A program made the translations under genes and the position numbers. From Guptibacillus algicola (GTDB lineage: Bacteria; Bacillota; Bacilli; Bacillales; Guptibacillaceae), in NCBI RefSeq assembly GCF_020171805.1, contig NZ_JAIVAF010000001.1, forward strand, positions 434,001 to 498,000: a DNA stretch of 64,000 nucleotides, written 5' to 3'. Under the pieces are notes generated by a model. The model saw nothing but the letters and a program-made list of their open reading frames with translations. It did no database searches and was not told the DNA's origin. Shown here one piece after another: positions 24,385 to 34,992 of this stretch. The stretch's first letter is position 1. Every line of letters starts with the position of its first letter.

Positions 24385-25020
24385 TTATAGCATTGCTTTG
24401 TCCTCTAATATCGTATGAATCTTGGTTGTCATTAAATCGATAGCAACCCGATTCTGTCCGCCTTCTGGAATAATAATATCTGCATAGCGCTTAGTAGGTT
24501 CAATAAATTGCAAGTGCATCGGTCTAACAACAGAAGTATACTGCTCAACAACCGAATCAAGTGTACGTCCTCGATCGCGTATATCTCGAACCATTCTTCT
24601 TAGAATACGAATATCAGCATCTGTATCGACGAATAGCTTAATATCCATCAAGTCTCTGAGGCGTTCGTCTTCTAATATTAATATACCTTCTAAAATAATG
24701 ACATCTTTTGGTTCAACAGGAATAATTTTATCAGATCTTGTATGAACTGTATAGTCATAGACAGGTTTTTCAATGGAATTATAAGACATTAATTCCTTTA
24801 CGTGTTGAATAAGTAAATCATTGTCAAAAGCGAGTGGGTGATCATAGTTTGTATCGAGTCGCTCGTCCATCGATTTCTCACTTTGATCTTTATAATAAGA
24901 ATCTTGTTCTATTACTAATACCGATTGATCGGCAAACTGCTTGAATATTTCTCTAGTTACGGTAGTTTTGCCTGAACCAGAACCCCCGGCAACACCAATT
25001 ACTACAGGTCTATTAACCAT
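24385..25020 (-). CDS. udk: Uridine kinase
   Basis: The enzyme phosphorylates uridine and cytidine in pyrimidine salvage. The P-loop GGSGSGKTT is at residues 11-19 and ERRYADII-like and RIxRRxxRD segments ([15 protein letters not shown]) are conserved. The ATG at 25020 gives 211 residues, the normal length, and follows AAGGGAAGG; a start at 25059 is in frame but unsupported. It lies immediately downstream of trmR. The B. subtilis genes yrrN and yrrO, normally between them, are absent. Confidence 0.94.
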   Translation of the reverse strand: MVNRPVVIGVAGGSGSGKTTVTREIFKQFADQSVLVIEQDSYYKDQSEKSMDERLDTNYDHPLAFDNDLLIQHVKELMSYNSIEKPVYDYTVHTRSDKIIPVEPKDVIILEGILILEDERLRDLMDIKLFVDTDADIRILRRMVRDIRDRGRTLDSVVEQYTSVVRPMHLQFIEPTKRYADIIIPEGGQNRVAIDLMTTKIHTILEDKAML

Positions 25021-25078
25021 AATCCTTCCCTTTCTATTATAGAAAAACCGTCCGTACATGCGTACGCCGGCTTCTCCT

Positions 25079-25726
25079 TCATCGTGAGTTTTTTCGCTTG
25101 CTTACAGCTAGTCCATCTCCAATTGGATAGATCGTCGTATCCAAATCTGGATGTGACATAAGAAATTCGTTATATTGACGGAGCTTTTTCACCATAGAAC
25201 GGAATCTTTTTTCTTCAACTTCTTCTTCAGCGACCAATCCTCTGAACAATATATTATCAGAGAAAATCACACCTTCAGGTTGCAGACCATCATAAAACTC
25301 ATCAAAAAACCGCTTGTATTGCCCTTTCGCAGCATCTATAAATAGTGACTGATATGGGCCATGCGACTTTATTTCCTCGGAAAGCTCAAATGCATCTCCA
25401 AGTAATACCTTAATTCGATGAGAATAACCTGCTTTTTCGACGTTCGAAACTGCTTCATTATAGCGTTCTTCATCTCGCTCTACTGTAACAATTTCAGCCT
25501 CTGGTACTACTTGAGCCATTCGGATAGCAGAATAACCGATTGCAGCACCTATTTCGAGAATGCGATCGGGATTTAGAAACGACATGATTTGAAGCATTAC
25601 ATCAAGACTAGTCTGTTCCATTATCGGAATGTTGTAGTCTCTTGCGTATTGTTCCATCTCTTCTATCAATTCTGCCCGTTTTGGTCGTAAAGATTCCAAA
25701 TATTGTTCAACATGATCGGATATCAT
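25079..25726 (-). CDS. trmR: tRNA 5-hydroxyuridine methyltransferase TrmR
   Basis: The 215-residue O-methyltransferase (YrrM type) makes 5-methoxyuridine at the wobble position of tRNA. Motif I is [14 protein letters not shown] near residue 56, and the metal-binding aspartates lie in IDAAKG and SDNILFRG. The substrate, 5-hydroxyuridine, is made in B. subtilis by TrhP1/TrhP2 (yrrN/yrrO), which usually follow this gene, or by the oxygen-dependent TrhO. Neither trhP gene is here. Family is firm, specificity is by synteny and resemblance. Confidence 0.87.
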   Translation of the reverse strand: MISDHVEQYLESLRPKRAELIEEMEQYARDYNIPIMEQTSLDVMLQIMSFLNPDRILEIGAAIGYSAIRMAQVVPEAEIVTVERDEERYNEAVSNVEKAGYSHRIKVLLGDAFELSEEIKSHGPYQSLFIDAAKGQYKRFFDEFYDGLQPEGVIFSDNILFRGLVAEEEVEEKRFRSMVKKLRQYNEFLMSHPDLDTTIYPIGDGLAVSKRKNSR

Positions 25727-25763
25727 CTACGTTCCTCCTTCATGTAGCCCGAACCATTTTATC

Positions 25764-25803
25764 ATAAAAGAAAGGGGAATGGTAGTCGTACTTACCATTC
25801 CCA
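25764..25803 (-). terminator. Terminator-like hairpin between mltG and trmR
   Basis: GGGAATGGTA and TACCATTCCC form a perfect 10-bp stem, followed by CTTTCTTTTA on the minus strand. It may allow partial read-through into trmR. Confidence 0.75.
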
Positions 25804-25808
25804 CAAAC

Positions 25809-26966
25809 TTATTCTGAATTAGCTTCTTCTTCTTCTTTCTTTTTATAGTATTCGTCCCATTCTTCGTCATACTTTGCTCGAACTTTATTGTGTTCAGCAT
25901 TCGTTTCTGAGAAGATCGTTTCTCCGTTCGGACGAGCGTAGAAGTACAAATCTTCAGTATCAGCGGGTTCAATTGCAGCAATGATCGACGATACTCCTGG
26001 GTTTGCAATCGGTCCTACTGGAAGCCCTTTGTTCTGGTACGTATTATAAGGTGAATTAGCATCTAACTCACTCTGCAAAATTTCACCAGATTGTTCTCCC
26101 CTTGCATAAATAACAGTAGGGTCAGTTTGCAGCAGCATGCCCTTCTCCATTCGATTTCTAAATACGGCAGAAATCCTTGCTCTGTCAGCTTTTTCTGATG
26201 CTTCTTCCTCAATAAGTGACGCCATCGTCATGAACTCGTGAATGGAAAGGTCACTATTTTCAACATCACCTTGGTAGGACTTCAAGACAGACTGTGTTTT
26301 GTCGAGCATTTTCTTAACAGCTAGTTCGACCGTTGGCTCTTCTTCAAAGTCATAAGTAGCTGGGAAAAGATAACCCTCTAGTGGGTGTCTAATGTCTTCA
26401 TTTAAGATTTCATCAGTTAGGAACCAGTACTCATTAATTAAGGTCTCTACATACTCTTCATCATCGAGGGTATTGATTACTTCTTCCGTTTCCATATCGA
26501 GTTCTTTTCCGATACGTGAAGCGATATCTTCGATCCAAATACCTTCTGGTAAAGTAATCTTAGCCACAGATTCCTTCATTACTTTTCCGCTTTTAAGCTT
26601 AGAGATGACTTCATCCATCGTCATCGATGGAGAGAGACTGTAATCCCCTGCTTGGAATCCGCTTTCGTTTTTATACTTAACATAATAACGAAATGCTGTT
26701 CCATCTTTAATAATCCCTTGTTCTTCTAGTATTTCACCAATCGATGAGGTTGATGAACCAATTGGGATTGAGACAGCTTTTTGTGCTTCGCTATTAGGGT
26801 CTACCGGTTGCAACGTATTCTTTATGTAGAAGTAGCCACCTGTAATAACAGCTGCCATCGTAATCGTAAGTAATAACAAAATGATGAATACAACTTTTCT
26901 TACGGTTTTATTCTCATTTTGGCGTTTTAATAAATTCTCTTTGTATTGTTCTTTGTAATCTGACAA
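25809..26966 (-). CDS. mltG: Endolytic murein transglycosylase MltG
   Basis: MltG cuts nascent glycan strands and sets their length at the outer face of the membrane. The product has about 385 residues: a membrane helix (VVFIILLLLTITMAAVITGGYF), a LysM-like region and the YceG domain, with the catalytic Glu in ASLIEEEAS. DPTVIYARG and SPYNTYQNKGLPVGPIANPG are typical. A TTG start at 26966 follows AAGGGGG; an upstream GTG at 26984 would lie almost at the predicted transcription start, since a TATAAT box is at 26998-26993. Confidence 0.9.
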   Translation of the reverse strand: MSDYKEQYKENLLKRQNENKTVRKVVFIILLLLTITMAAVITGGYFYIKNTLQPVDPNSEAQKAVSIPIGSSTSSIGEILEEQGIIKDGTAFRYYVKYKNESGFQAGDYSLSPSMTMDEVISKLKSGKVMKESVAKITLPEGIWIEDIASRIGKELDMETEEVINTLDDEEYVETLINEYWFLTDEILNEDIRHPLEGYLFPATYDFEEEPTVELAVKKMLDKTQSVLKSYQGDVENSDLSIHEFMTMASLIEEEASEKADRARISAVFRNRMEKGMLLQTDPTVIYARGEQSGEILQSELDANSPYNTYQNKGLPVGPIANPGVSSIIAAIEPADTEDLYFYARPNGETIFSETNAEHNKVRAKYDEEWDEYYKKKEEEEANSE

Positions 26967-27129
26967 CGCCTCTGCCCCCTTCACTCGTTCCCATTATACT
27001 ATACATCGACATACTTTCGCTCAGCATGCCACCGTTCGTCAAAAAAATTTCCAATTTGTATTATACTAGGTAACCGTAATACTTTGTAGCCTTTTCCCAA
27101 TTTAAGTTATAAAAACTTCCCCTTAAACC

Positions 27130-27168
27130 AAATAAAAAGGCCACCGATTCGTCATCGGCAGCCTTTCT
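27130..27168 (-). terminator. Terminator of yrzB
   Basis: AAAGGCTGCCGATGA and its partner with ATCGGTGGCCTTT form a stem followed by TTTATT on the minus strand. Confidence 0.8.
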
Positions 27169-27175
27169 TATGTTC

Positions 27176-27460
27176 CTATTCGTTGTCTTCTTCTTCTGAG
27201 AAAGTGTTCAACATTTCTTCAACCATTTCCCATTCTTTGTCAGATTCGATTGGGAAAAGCTTGTAGTCACGATCCTCGTTGTCTTCTTCTTCATAACGGA
27301 ATGCGTACACTTCAACTTCATCTTCGCTATCTGCTTGGTCAGCTGGTACGACAGTCATATATGAATTTCCATTTTCTGCAACATCAAATGTAAAGAGAAC
27401 CTGGAATAAATGCTCGTCTCCGTTTTCATCTGGGATAATAATTCTTTCTTTTTCCTCCAT
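27176..27460 (-). CDS. yrzB: DUF1292 family protein YrzB
   Basis: The product has 94 residues and is very acidic, with a C-terminal run of Glu and Asp. The core FQVLFTFDVAENGNSYM and VYAFRYEE are the DUF1292 pattern. It is the third gene of a compact yrzL-ruvX-yrzB operon, with 12 bases to ruvX. Function is unknown. A terminator follows. Confidence 0.9.
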   Translation of the reverse strand: MEEKERIIIPDENGDEHLFQVLFTFDVAENGNSYMTVVPADQADSEDEVEVYAFRYEEEDNEDRDYKLFPIESDKEWEMVEEMLNTFSEEEDNE

Positions 27461-27472
27461 GTTTTCACCTCA

Positions 27473-27892
27473 TTAAGTTTGCTTGCTGTCTAAATATCCT
27501 TGAAGAATCATAACAGCAGCCATTTTGTCGATCACTTTTTTACGCTTTTTACGGCTCACATCGGCACTGATTAACATGCGCTCAGCAGCAACTGTGGTTA
27601 ATCGTTCATCCCACATTTCTACTGGAAGATCTGTGCTTTCCTTCAAACGATTAGCAAATTCAATGCAAAATTCACCACTAGAGCCAATTGATCCATTCAT
27701 ATTTTTAGGAAGGCCAACAATTATTTTGCTAACCTCATTCCCGTTTATGATATCCATTAACCGCTCAGGTATTACATCTGGCTCATCGGGATTACGCTTT
27801 ACAGTTTCTAACCCCTGTGCAGTCCACCCCATTAGATCGCTTAATGCAACGCCAATCGTCTTTGTGCCAACATCTAAACCAAGTGTTTTCAT
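27473..27892 (-). CDS. ruvX: RuvX/YqgF-type Holliday-junction resolvase
   Basis: The 139-residue RNase H-fold nuclease starts [19 protein letters not shown], which holds the first catalytic Asp. A second conserved part is [12 protein letters not shown], and the acidic pair lies in WDERLTT. It acts in 16S rRNA 5' end processing in E. coli (YqgF) and is related to Holliday resolvases, hence two functional names. In B. subtilis it is yrrK. It lies between yrzL and yrzB. Confidence 0.9.
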   Translation of the reverse strand: MKTLGLDVGTKTIGVALSDLMGWTAQGLETVKRNPDEPDVIPERLMDIINGNEVSKIIVGLPKNMNGSIGSSGEFCIEFANRLKESTDLPVEMWDERLTTVAAERMLISADVSRKKRKKVIDKMAAVMILQGYLDSKQT

Positions 27893-27901
27893 GCTGTCTC
27901 C

Positions 27902-28156
27902 TTATCTCTGGTGGTGTGTAAGATACGATTTGACGAGCTCCTCGATCAACTCATCACGCTCAAGTTTACGAATTAAGCTTCTCGCATCATTGTGTCTAGG
28001 AATGTAAGCCGGATCCCCAGAAAGGAGGTAACCCACAATCTGGTTAATTGGATTGTACCCTTTTTCTTGAAGAGCGCCGTAAACGGTGAGTAAAACTTCC
28101 TGGACATCATGATTATCTGCGTCATCTGGGAAATTGAATTTCATTGTCTTGTCCAT
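27902..28156 (-). CDS. yrzL: IreB family regulatory phosphoprotein YrzL
   Basis: The product has 84 residues ([18 protein letters not shown] at the start), with [20 protein letters not shown], the IreB/DUF965 core. In Enterococcus IreB is a target of the PASTA kinase IreK. The ATG at 28156 follows AAGGAT by eight bases; an in-frame TTG at 28165 is too close. It is first in the compact operon leading to ruvX and yrzB. Confidence 0.9.
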   Translation of the reverse strand: MDKTMKFNFPDDADNHDVQEVLLTVYGALQEKGYNPINQIVGYLLSGDPAYIPRHNDARSLIRKLERDELIEELVKSYLTHHQR

Positions 28157-28243
28157 TGAACTCAATCCTTACACCTCTTTCCTCGATCCCCACTAGAATC
28201 GTAACTGTTCCTCTATTTCTCATTGTACACTACTAAAACCTAA

Positions 28244-30877
28244 TTAGGAAATGGATTTGACCCATTCTGTTGTGTAAGCTAATGCTTCATCAAGCTTTTC
28301 TGGATCTTTCCCTCCAGCTTGGGCCATATCAGGGCGTCCACCGCCACCGCCACCACAACGAGTAGCTAGTTCCTTAATTAGTTTTCCTGCATGATAACCT
28401 TCTTTTACAAGATCATCCGTGATTCCTGCTGCAAGTTGAACTTTTCCATCAGTTCCGCTACCTAATACTACGATAACACTACCAAGCTGAGATTTCATAT
28501 CATCTACAATACTTCTTAAGTTATTCATGTCCGTATCGATCCGTTTGGCAACAACTTTTACACCATCGACCTCTTGAACCTCTGTAGACATTTGTTTCGC
28601 TTCTACATTCGCTAGCTTTGAAGTAAGCGATTCATTTTGACGTTGAAGATCACGAATTTGCGATAATAGCGACTCTGTTCGAGATGGTACATCCTTCAAG
28701 TTAGATTTTAGTAAATTAGCTGTTTCTTTCAGTAATCCAACTTGTGAATTGAGAGCCTGGTAAGCTCCTTCACTCGTAACAGCCTCAATACGACGAGTAC
28801 CAGCACCGATACCTGCTTCAGATACGATCTTGAACAATCCAATTTCAGCAGTGTTTTGGACATGTGTACCACCACATAGCTCCAAGCTATAATCTCCAAC
28901 ACGTACTACTCGAACGGTATCGCCATACTTTTCTCCGAACAATGCAGTTGCTCCCATAGCTTTTGCTTCATCTATCGGTTTAACCATCGTTTGAACAGGA
29001 ATATTTGACCAGATTTGTTCGTTCACTTTCTTTTCAATTTCCTCAAGCTCACTCGATGAAATTTGACCGAAGTGTGAGAAGTCAAAACGCAATCGTTCAT
29101 ATCCTACGAGAGAACCTGCCTGATTCACATGATCACCTAAGACATCTTTCAACGCCTGGTGAAGGAGGTGTGTCGCTGTATGATTCTTAACGATTGAAGC
29201 TCTGCTCGTTGGATTGATTTCAGCCGTTACTTTTGAACCTGTTTTGATAGACCCTGATTCAACTACTGCCGTATGAATATGTTGGCCATTAGGAGCTTTT
29301 TGTACATCCTTAACGCGCAGTAGTACTCCTTCTCCGCGAATAACACCCGGATCTGCTACCTGACCACCACTCTCAGCATAGAAAGGTGTTTTACTTAGAA
29401 TCAATTGAATGTCATCACCTTCTGATGCTTCGTCAGTTATCTCTTTGTCTTTGATCAAGGTCGCAACATCAGTTTCGACTGTGCGTTCATCGTAGCCTAC
29501 AAAATCACTTGCTACTGATAATTCGCCGAGAGAGCCACCCTGAACTTGCATGGATCCAACATCCTGACGCGCATCGCGTGCACGCTTACGCTGCATCTCC
29601 ATCTCTTGCTCAAATCCAGTACGGTCAATTTCCATACCTTCTTCTTGTGCATACTCTTCAGTCAGTTCAACAGGGAATCCATATGTGTCATATAGGCGGA
29701 AAACGTCACTTCCAGAAATAACAGAAGTTCCTTCCTCTTTCCCTTTCTTAATGATTTGAGAGAGAATTGCTAGTCCTTCATTCAATGTTTCGTAGAAACG
29801 TTCTTCTTCATTCTTGATCACTTTTTGAATGAATTCTTGTTTTTCATTTACTTCTGGATAGAAATCAACCATGATGTCCCCCACTACAGGTACAAGCTCA
29901 TACATAAATGGACGGTTAATTCCGATCTGCTTTGCAAAACGAATTGCTCGGCGAAGAAGTCTTCTAAGGACATAGCCTCTACCTTCGTTTGAAGGAAGTG
30001 CACCATCACCGATTGCAAACGTTACTGTGCGAATATGGTCAGCAACAACTTTGAAAGCCGTATCTGATTCTCTACCATCACCATAGTTCACATTTGCCAA
30101 TCGTTCTGTCTCACGAATCGTTGGTATGAAGAGATCTGTATCATAGTTCGTCTTCGCATCCTGAATAACCGACACCATTCTCTCAAGACCCATTCCAGTA
30201 TCGATGTTTTTCTTAGGAAGAGGTGTATACGTGCCATCAGGGTTATGGTTGAATTGTGAAAACACAAGGTTCCAGATTTCTAGATAACGTTCATTTTCGC
30301 CACCAGGATATAATTCTTCTTCAGGATCTTCTTCCCCATATTCTACGCCACGGTCATAGAAGATTTCAGTGTTTGGTCCACTTGGTCCTTCACCAATGTC
30401 CCAGAAGTTTCCTTCGATACGAATAATACGTTCTTCTGGTAAACCGATTTTCTCTTTCCAAATCGTAAATGCCTCATCATCTTCTGGGTGAATCGTAACC
30501 GATAGCTTTTCAGGATCAAATCCGATCCAATCCTTGCTCGTTAAGAATTCCCAACCCCATTCGATCGCTTCTTCTTTAAAGTAATCTCCGATTGAGAAAT
30601 TACCTAGCATTTCAAAGAAAGTATGGTGACGAGCAGTTTTCCCTACGTTCTCGATATCATTTGTCCGTATTGACTTTTGTGCGTTAACAATCCTTGGATT
30701 GTCAGGCGTAACACGACCATCGAAATACTTCTTTAGTGTTGCGACGCCACTGTTAATCCAAAGCAACGTTGGATCTTCATGTGGAACTAGGGATGCGCTC
30801 GGCTCAACCGAGTGGCTCTTTTCTTTAAAAAAGTCCAAAAACATTTGTCTTACATCAGCTGAAGTTAGATTCTTCAT
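28244..30877 (-). CDS. alaS: Alanyl-tRNA synthetase
   Basis: AlaS charges tRNA-Ala. The 877-residue protein holds the class II catalytic domain with [13 protein letters not shown] and ARHHTFFEM, the editing domain with HTATHLLHQ and CGGTH (Zn ligands), and a C-terminal domain ending in a Gly-rich [15 protein letters not shown]. All editing ligands are intact. The ATG at 30877 is preferred because AAAAGGAGG precedes it; an in-frame start 57 bases upstream is not needed. A T-box leader controls it. Confidence 0.97.
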   Translation of the reverse strand: MKNLTSADVRQMFLDFFKEKSHSVEPSASLVPHEDPTLLWINSGVATLKKYFDGRVTPDNPRIVNAQKSIRTNDIENVGKTARHHTFFEMLGNFSIGDYFKEEAIEWGWEFLTSKDWIGFDPEKLSVTIHPEDDEAFTIWKEKIGLPEERIIRIEGNFWDIGEGPSGPNTEIFYDRGVEYGEEDPEEELYPGGENERYLEIWNLVFSQFNHNPDGTYTPLPKKNIDTGMGLERMVSVIQDAKTNYDTDLFIPTIRETERLANVNYGDGRESDTAFKVVADHIRTVTFAIGDGALPSNEGRGYVLRRLLRRAIRFAKQIGINRPFMYELVPVVGDIMVDFYPEVNEKQEFIQKVIKNEEERFYETLNEGLAILSQIIKKGKEEGTSVISGSDVFRLYDTYGFPVELTEEYAQEEGMEIDRTGFEQEMEMQRKRARDARQDVGSMQVQGGSLGELSVASDFVGYDERTVETDVATLIKDKEITDEASEGDDIQLILSKTPFYAESGGQVADPGVIRGEGVLLRVKDVQKAPNGQHIHTAVVESGSIKTGSKVTAEINPTSRASIVKNHTATHLLHQALKDVLGDHVNQAGSLVGYERLRFDFSHFGQISSSELEEIEKKVNEQIWSNIPVQTMVKPIDEAKAMGATALFGEKYGDTVRVVRVGDYSLELCGGTHVQNTAEIGLFKIVSEAGIGAGTRRIEAVTSEGAYQALNSQVGLLKETANLLKSNLKDVPSRTESLLSQIRDLQRQNESLTSKLANVEAKQMSTEVQEVDGVKVVAKRIDTDMNNLRSIVDDMKSQLGSVIVVLGSGTDGKVQLAAGITDDLVKEGYHAGKLIKELATRCGGGGGGRPDMAQAGGKDPEKLDEALAYTTEWVKSIS

Positions 30878-30975
30878 CGTACATCCTCCTTTTATTTTTA
30901 CATCATGACCAACTAATCGCTTACCTGATATCAAGCTGATCCTACTCGATCACGAGAATTCACCGCAGGAAAATA

Positions 30976-31245
30976 CAAAAAGCTCCCGTCCCTGATCGAA
31001 ATCAGGGACGAGAGCTGTCATTATCTACTCACGCGGTACCACCCTGGTTATAGGCTATGCCTATCACCTCAAGCAACCGTAACGAGGTTGAAACGGCGGT
31101 GATTAAACCGCACTCAGGATTAGCGTTCTGCTGACTTACTTTATGAAGCTCTTCCAGCCTTGGAGCTTCTCTCTGATCGATATGTACATATCGTTAAAGC
31201 AATGTTCAGCGTACTCGATCCGTCATTGTGTTTTAAGTATGTTCT
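30976..31245 (-). promoter_or_regulatory. T-box riboswitch upstream of alaS
   Basis: The T-box core AGGGTGGTACCGCG lies at 31045-31032 on the minus strand and pairs with the tRNA acceptor end. A terminator with arms CGTCCCTGAT and ATCAGGGACG ends at 30976 in a T-run. A stem I region with an AGAGAG motif is at 31175-31165. A GCT (31124-31122) near the lower stem is a possible specifier for alanine. It responds to uncharged tRNA-Ala. Confidence 0.9.
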
Positions 31246-31251
31246 GCGGTT

Positions 31252-31281
31252 ATTATAGTCAAAGAAAGAATCGTTTGTCAA
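31252..31281 (-). promoter_or_regulatory. Promoter of the alaS T-box leader
   Basis: TTGACA (31281-31276) and TATAAT (31257-31252), both perfect, are 18 bases apart. It lies within the end of the upstream yrrI gene region. Confidence 0.75.
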
Positions 31282-32342
31282 TGCTTTGCCTCTCGTTCAT
31301 TTTTGTATAAGATGAGAGCTTTCAAAATAGCAAGAACAGGAACTGCTAGTATAAGTCCGATGATCCCTGCGATTTCTCCTCCTGCAAGTAAACCAAAAAT
31401 AATGATAACGGGATGGATATGGAGGCTTCTACCTACGATATATGGAGACAAAATATTACTTTCTATGAACTGTAACACTAGAATGACCACTAACGTAATG
31501 ATCGTCATCTTCACGGAGACAGTGGACGCAATCAATAGAGCCGGTGCCGCTCCAAGGAACGGACCAAAATACGGAATGATATCTGTGACTCCAACGATGA
31601 TCCCAAGCAAGATGGCATATGGTAATTTGATTAACCAGAAACCGATCACTGCCAATATACCAAGCACGGTTATGACGAAGAATTGGCCTCGAATATAATT
31701 CCCAAGCGATTCATCGATCCGGAGTACAAGCTCTTTACCTGGATCTCTCCATTTAACAGGCATGATTTTCCATAATGTCTTTTTTAGTGTTTCGAAGTCT
31801 TTCAACAAGTAAAACACGATAAAAGGGATAATCATAATGACAAAAAATGAACTCAGTAGTTTCTTCGCGAGCTCAATCGCAAGTGATAACGTGTTGTTCA
31901 CAGCATCTTCAGTATCCCTAAACGCCTGGTCTACTTTTTCTTGAAGAGCGGGTGGAAAATTTGACGTGTAATCATAAATATAATGAACCGCTTCGCGATA
32001 CATCTTCATAAAAACAGGAACATTTTCCATTAGTTCTTGTGACTGCTTTACTATATGAGGGAGACCTTTGAAGATCGCAAAACCCGTTCCACCAAAAAAC
32101 AACAGATAGATTAAGAGAACTGCGATTGATCTCGGAAGACCCTCTTTGTGAATTTTCTCGATGATTGGATGTAAGAGATATGTAATGAGTGATGCAATTA
32201 AAAAAGGCACCAACAGCACAGCAATCACATCGAGAATTGGTTTCCATACGGGAGAGAGCTTCAAAAACACATAGATGCACAGAAATACAAGTAGGAGGGT
32301 AGTTAAATAGATCACCCAATTAAAGTTCCATTCTTTCTTCAT
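31278..32342 (-). CDS. yrrI: AI-2E family transporter YrrI
   Basis: The 354-residue membrane protein has about eight helices. Typical motifs are FLIASLITYLLHPIIE, LPHIVKQSQEL and the C-terminal GPFLGAAPALLIA and SPYIVGRSLHIHPVIII. The family includes an AI-2 exporter, but members carry different roles and no substrate can be assigned. The ATG at 32342 is preferred to a GTG at 32348 by its spacing to GGGGAG. It ends three bases from the alaS promoter. Confidence 0.88.
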   Translation of the reverse strand: MKKEWNFNWVIYLTTLLLVFLCIYVFLKLSPVWKPILDVIAVLLVPFLIASLITYLLHPIIEKIHKEGLPRSIAVLLIYLLFFGGTGFAIFKGLPHIVKQSQELMENVPVFMKMYREAVHYIYDYTSNFPPALQEKVDQAFRDTEDAVNNTLSLAIELAKKLLSSFFVIMIIPFIVFYLLKDFETLKKTLWKIMPVKWRDPGKELVLRIDESLGNYIRGQFFVITVLGILAVIGFWLIKLPYAILLGIIVGVTDIIPYFGPFLGAAPALLIASTVSVKMTIITLVVILVLQFIESNILSPYIVGRSLHIHPVIIIFGLLAGGEIAGIIGLILAVPVLAILKALILYKNEREAKH

Positions 32343-32364
32343 CTTCACTCCCCCCCTGCTTTAC

Positions 32365-32553
32365 TTACATTTCAGCACGCATATCATAGTCTTCAAACAA
32401 GTCATCCAATGACGTTAGAGAACCATCCTCCTCCACTTGGTGAAGAGAGAGCATTCCTTTCACAACAGACATTTCAACGAAACAATTCCAGCAGTAAAAC
32501 TGGTTGGCACCAATTTTACCTATATTTTTACTTTTACAATTCGGACATTCCAA
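32365..32553 (-). CDS. Small zinc-ribbon protein
   Basis: The product of about 62 residues carries CPNCKSKNIGK and FYCWNC, two CxxC knuckles 17 residues apart, so it should bind zinc. A charged tail follows. AGGAGG lies nine bases ahead of the TTG at 32553, which I prefer over an ATG at 32577 that lies upstream of that site. It lies just upstream of yrrI, in the same direction. The function is not known to me. Confidence 0.68.
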   Translation of the reverse strand: MECPNCKSKNIGKIGANQFYCWNCFVEMSVVKGMLSLHQVEEDGSLTSLDDLFEDYDMRAEM

Positions 32554-32658
32554 ACGACTCAACCTCCTGTATAGCAATTCATAGAGATACTCACCATATT
32601 GTCCACTTTTTATCGTTTCTATACAGGAGGGCGATCGTGAAATGTGCGCTCAACACAA

Positions 32659-32692
32659 AAAAGCCAGATGACATTTCGCCACTGGCTCCTTC
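32659..32692 (-). terminator. Terminator of recD2
   Basis: AGCCAGTGGC and GTCATCTGGCT form an imperfect stem followed by TTTTTTG on the minus strand. It is directly after recD2. Confidence 0.8.
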
Positions 32693-34966
32693 CTATGATT
32701 CATTCATTTCCATTGGAGGGTTAAGGGTTTCCTGAAGCTTTTCCGTTAACCGTGTGTTCCGAATTTGGTCATCCTCAGTTTGAATCGCAAGCTTAATCGC
32801 TTGCTCTTCGCCACATACAATCAGGTAATCTTTGCTTCTTGTTACGGCTGTGTAAATAAGGTTCTTACGAAGCATGCGATAATACCCTTTTACAACAGGC
32901 AAAACGACGATTGGAAATTCACTACCCTGTGATTTATGAATTGAACAACAATATGCATGAGTTAACTGATTAAAATCTCCTCGTTCATACACGACTTCTT
33001 GATTATCGAATGAGACAACGAGTTGATCTTGTTTCTCTGTATTTTCTCTAGCGAAAAATACGGAGACGATCTCACCCATATCACCGTTATAAACATTCTC
33101 TTCTGGGTTATTAACTAGCTGAAGCACTTTATCTCCAACCCGATACACTAGATCTCCATGCGGAAGTTCTCTTCGTTGATCTGAAGGAGGATTAAATAAC
33201 TGTTGGAGCTCTTTATTCAATCTGTCCACCCCTGCTGTACCTCGGTACATAGGAGCAAGAACCTGTATATCCTTTGGAGAGTAGCCCTTTTTCAACGCAT
33301 TCCCACATACTTGAGAAATCACCTCAATAATCTGTTGTTGATTACAAGGAAAGAATCTCCGATCAGAAGTAGGAGTACTAAATTTATCAGGGAGAACGCC
33401 ATCTTTAATGGAGTGAGCAAGTTGAATGATGGAAGAACCTTCAGCCTGACGATAGATATCCGTAAGCTTACAAACTGGCACTGCATCAGAATGAATCAAA
33501 TCTTTTAACACTTGCCCAGGACCGACTGATGGTAGCTGGTCTTCGTCTCCAACAATAACGACTTGAATGTTTTCAGGTAACGATTTGAAAAGCTGGTTAG
33601 CAAGCCATATATCTACCATCGATACTTCATCAACGATTAGCAGCCGACCTTCGACAGGGTTTGTTTCGTCATGTTCGAATCCCGCTTCCCCTTTCCAACC
33701 TAGAAGTCTATGGATGGTGAAAGCAGGTAAACCTGTCGCTTCACTCATCCTTTTCGCCGCTCTCCCAGTTGGAGCAACTAAAAGGACAGGGAAGGGCTTA
33801 TCTTTCGAATAATCTTTTAACTCTAAAGAAAGGCCGTTTAATTCTGCATAGATTTCAACAATCCCTTTAATAACTGTTGTTTTTCCTGTACCAGGTCCCC
33901 CAGTCAAAATCATAAATGGAGAAGAAATCGCTCGCTGAACAGCCTCCCTTTGAGACGGGGCGTACTGGATACCAAGTCGCTCCTCAAAATCACCCAGAGC
34001 GCGGTAAAATTCAGATTCAGGAAAAGCGTCTTCGTACTCAGTTTGGGTCATTAGCTTATTTATTCCTGTTACTAAACCCTTCTCAGCGTAGTAGAGAGAG
34101 TGAAGATAGATTCTCTCCCGGTCAAGTATGAGCTTATCCTCTTCATAAAGCGAAATGAGCTCCCTCGAGACATCAGCTTCATCAATCTTTTCACCAAGTA
34201 GCGTATCGACGGCTCTTATTAGAACATCGTATTCGAGATACACGTGCCCCTCTTGCAATGTTTGTTCGTTAAGAGTATGAAGGCAAGCTGCTCTTATCCG
34301 TTCTGGATGTTTACCTTCTATTCCGATCGAACGACCAAGCTCGTCGGCTCTTCTAAAACCGATTCCTTCAACATCTTGTATGAGTTGATAAGGATTTTTC
34401 TCAACGATTTCTAGGGTTTCTTGTTTGTATTCTTTAAAAATTTTCATTGAGAGCTTGGCGCCAAACCCGAGCTCAGTAAGTCTGATCATGATTTGATCAA
34501 GACCCTGGTGCTCCATAAGAGATTCATAGAGAGTCTTAGCTTTTTCTTCTGAAAGCTTAGGGACCTTATTTAAGATAGATGAGTCTCTCATTATTTTTGA
34601 AATCGCCTGATCACCGAGTGTATCAACAATGGTTTCAGCGGTTTTCGTTCCTATTCCGTTAAACAAATCGCTCGATAAATATTGAACAAGCCCAGACCTT
34701 GATTCTGGGAGCTTCCGCTCAAAGGATTCGATTGCATACTGTTTACCGTACCGCGGATGGTCAGTGAATCTGCCATAGAAGACATATGTTTCATCTTCTA
34801 GCAGCCTAGGAATCATCCCATTCACAACGACTTCTCTTTCATCGTAATCTTCATTTGTAGCATCGATTCGAAGTCGCGCTACGCCATACAAACTTTCTTC
34901 ATTAAAGAAAATCATTTGTATGAGTCTTCCTTTTATATACCCTTTATCTTCCTGCTCTTGAAACAT
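32693..34966 (-). CDS. recD2: RecD2-type ATP-dependent DNA helicase
   Basis: The 757-residue helicase is of the RecD2/YrrC type, which works without RecBC. The N-terminal part has helix-hairpin-helix motifs (LFNGIGTKTAETI and VEGIGFRRADELG), then the Walker A LTGGPGTGKTTVI, Walker B IVDEVSMVD and a C-terminal UvrD-like domain with THAYCCSIHKSQGSEFPIVV. It unwinds DNA 5' to 3' and aids repair and replication restart. It follows yrrB at a 26-base gap, as in B. subtilis. Confidence 0.95.
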   Translation of the reverse strand: MFQEQEDKGYIKGRLIQMIFFNEESLYGVARLRIDATNEDYDEREVVVNGMIPRLLEDETYVFYGRFTDHPRYGKQYAIESFERKLPESRSGLVQYLSSDLFNGIGTKTAETIVDTLGDQAISKIMRDSSILNKVPKLSEEKAKTLYESLMEHQGLDQIMIRLTELGFGAKLSMKIFKEYKQETLEIVEKNPYQLIQDVEGIGFRRADELGRSIGIEGKHPERIRAACLHTLNEQTLQEGHVYLEYDVLIRAVDTLLGEKIDEADVSRELISLYEEDKLILDRERIYLHSLYYAEKGLVTGINKLMTQTEYEDAFPESEFYRALGDFEERLGIQYAPSQREAVQRAISSPFMILTGGPGTGKTTVIKGIVEIYAELNGLSLELKDYSKDKPFPVLLVAPTGRAAKRMSEATGLPAFTIHRLLGWKGEAGFEHDETNPVEGRLLIVDEVSMVDIWLANQLFKSLPENIQVVIVGDEDQLPSVGPGQVLKDLIHSDAVPVCKLTDIYRQAEGSSIIQLAHSIKDGVLPDKFSTPTSDRRFFPCNQQQIIEVISQVCGNALKKGYSPKDIQVLAPMYRGTAGVDRLNKELQQLFNPPSDQRRELPHGDLVYRVGDKVLQLVNNPEENVYNGDMGEIVSVFFARENTEKQDQLVVSFDNQEVVYERGDFNQLTHAYCCSIHKSQGSEFPIVVLPVVKGYYRMLRKNLIYTAVTRSKDYLIVCGEEQAIKLAIQTEDDQIRNTRLTEKLQETLNPPMEMNES

Positions 34967-34992
34967 TTGAACTTCTCCCCAATAACCTGAAT

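Noticed and set aside
31303-31698. 131-codon frame antisense to yrrI
   Set aside because: It is a shadow of yrrI. There is no start signal, and the composition mirrors the membrane-protein codons on the other strand.
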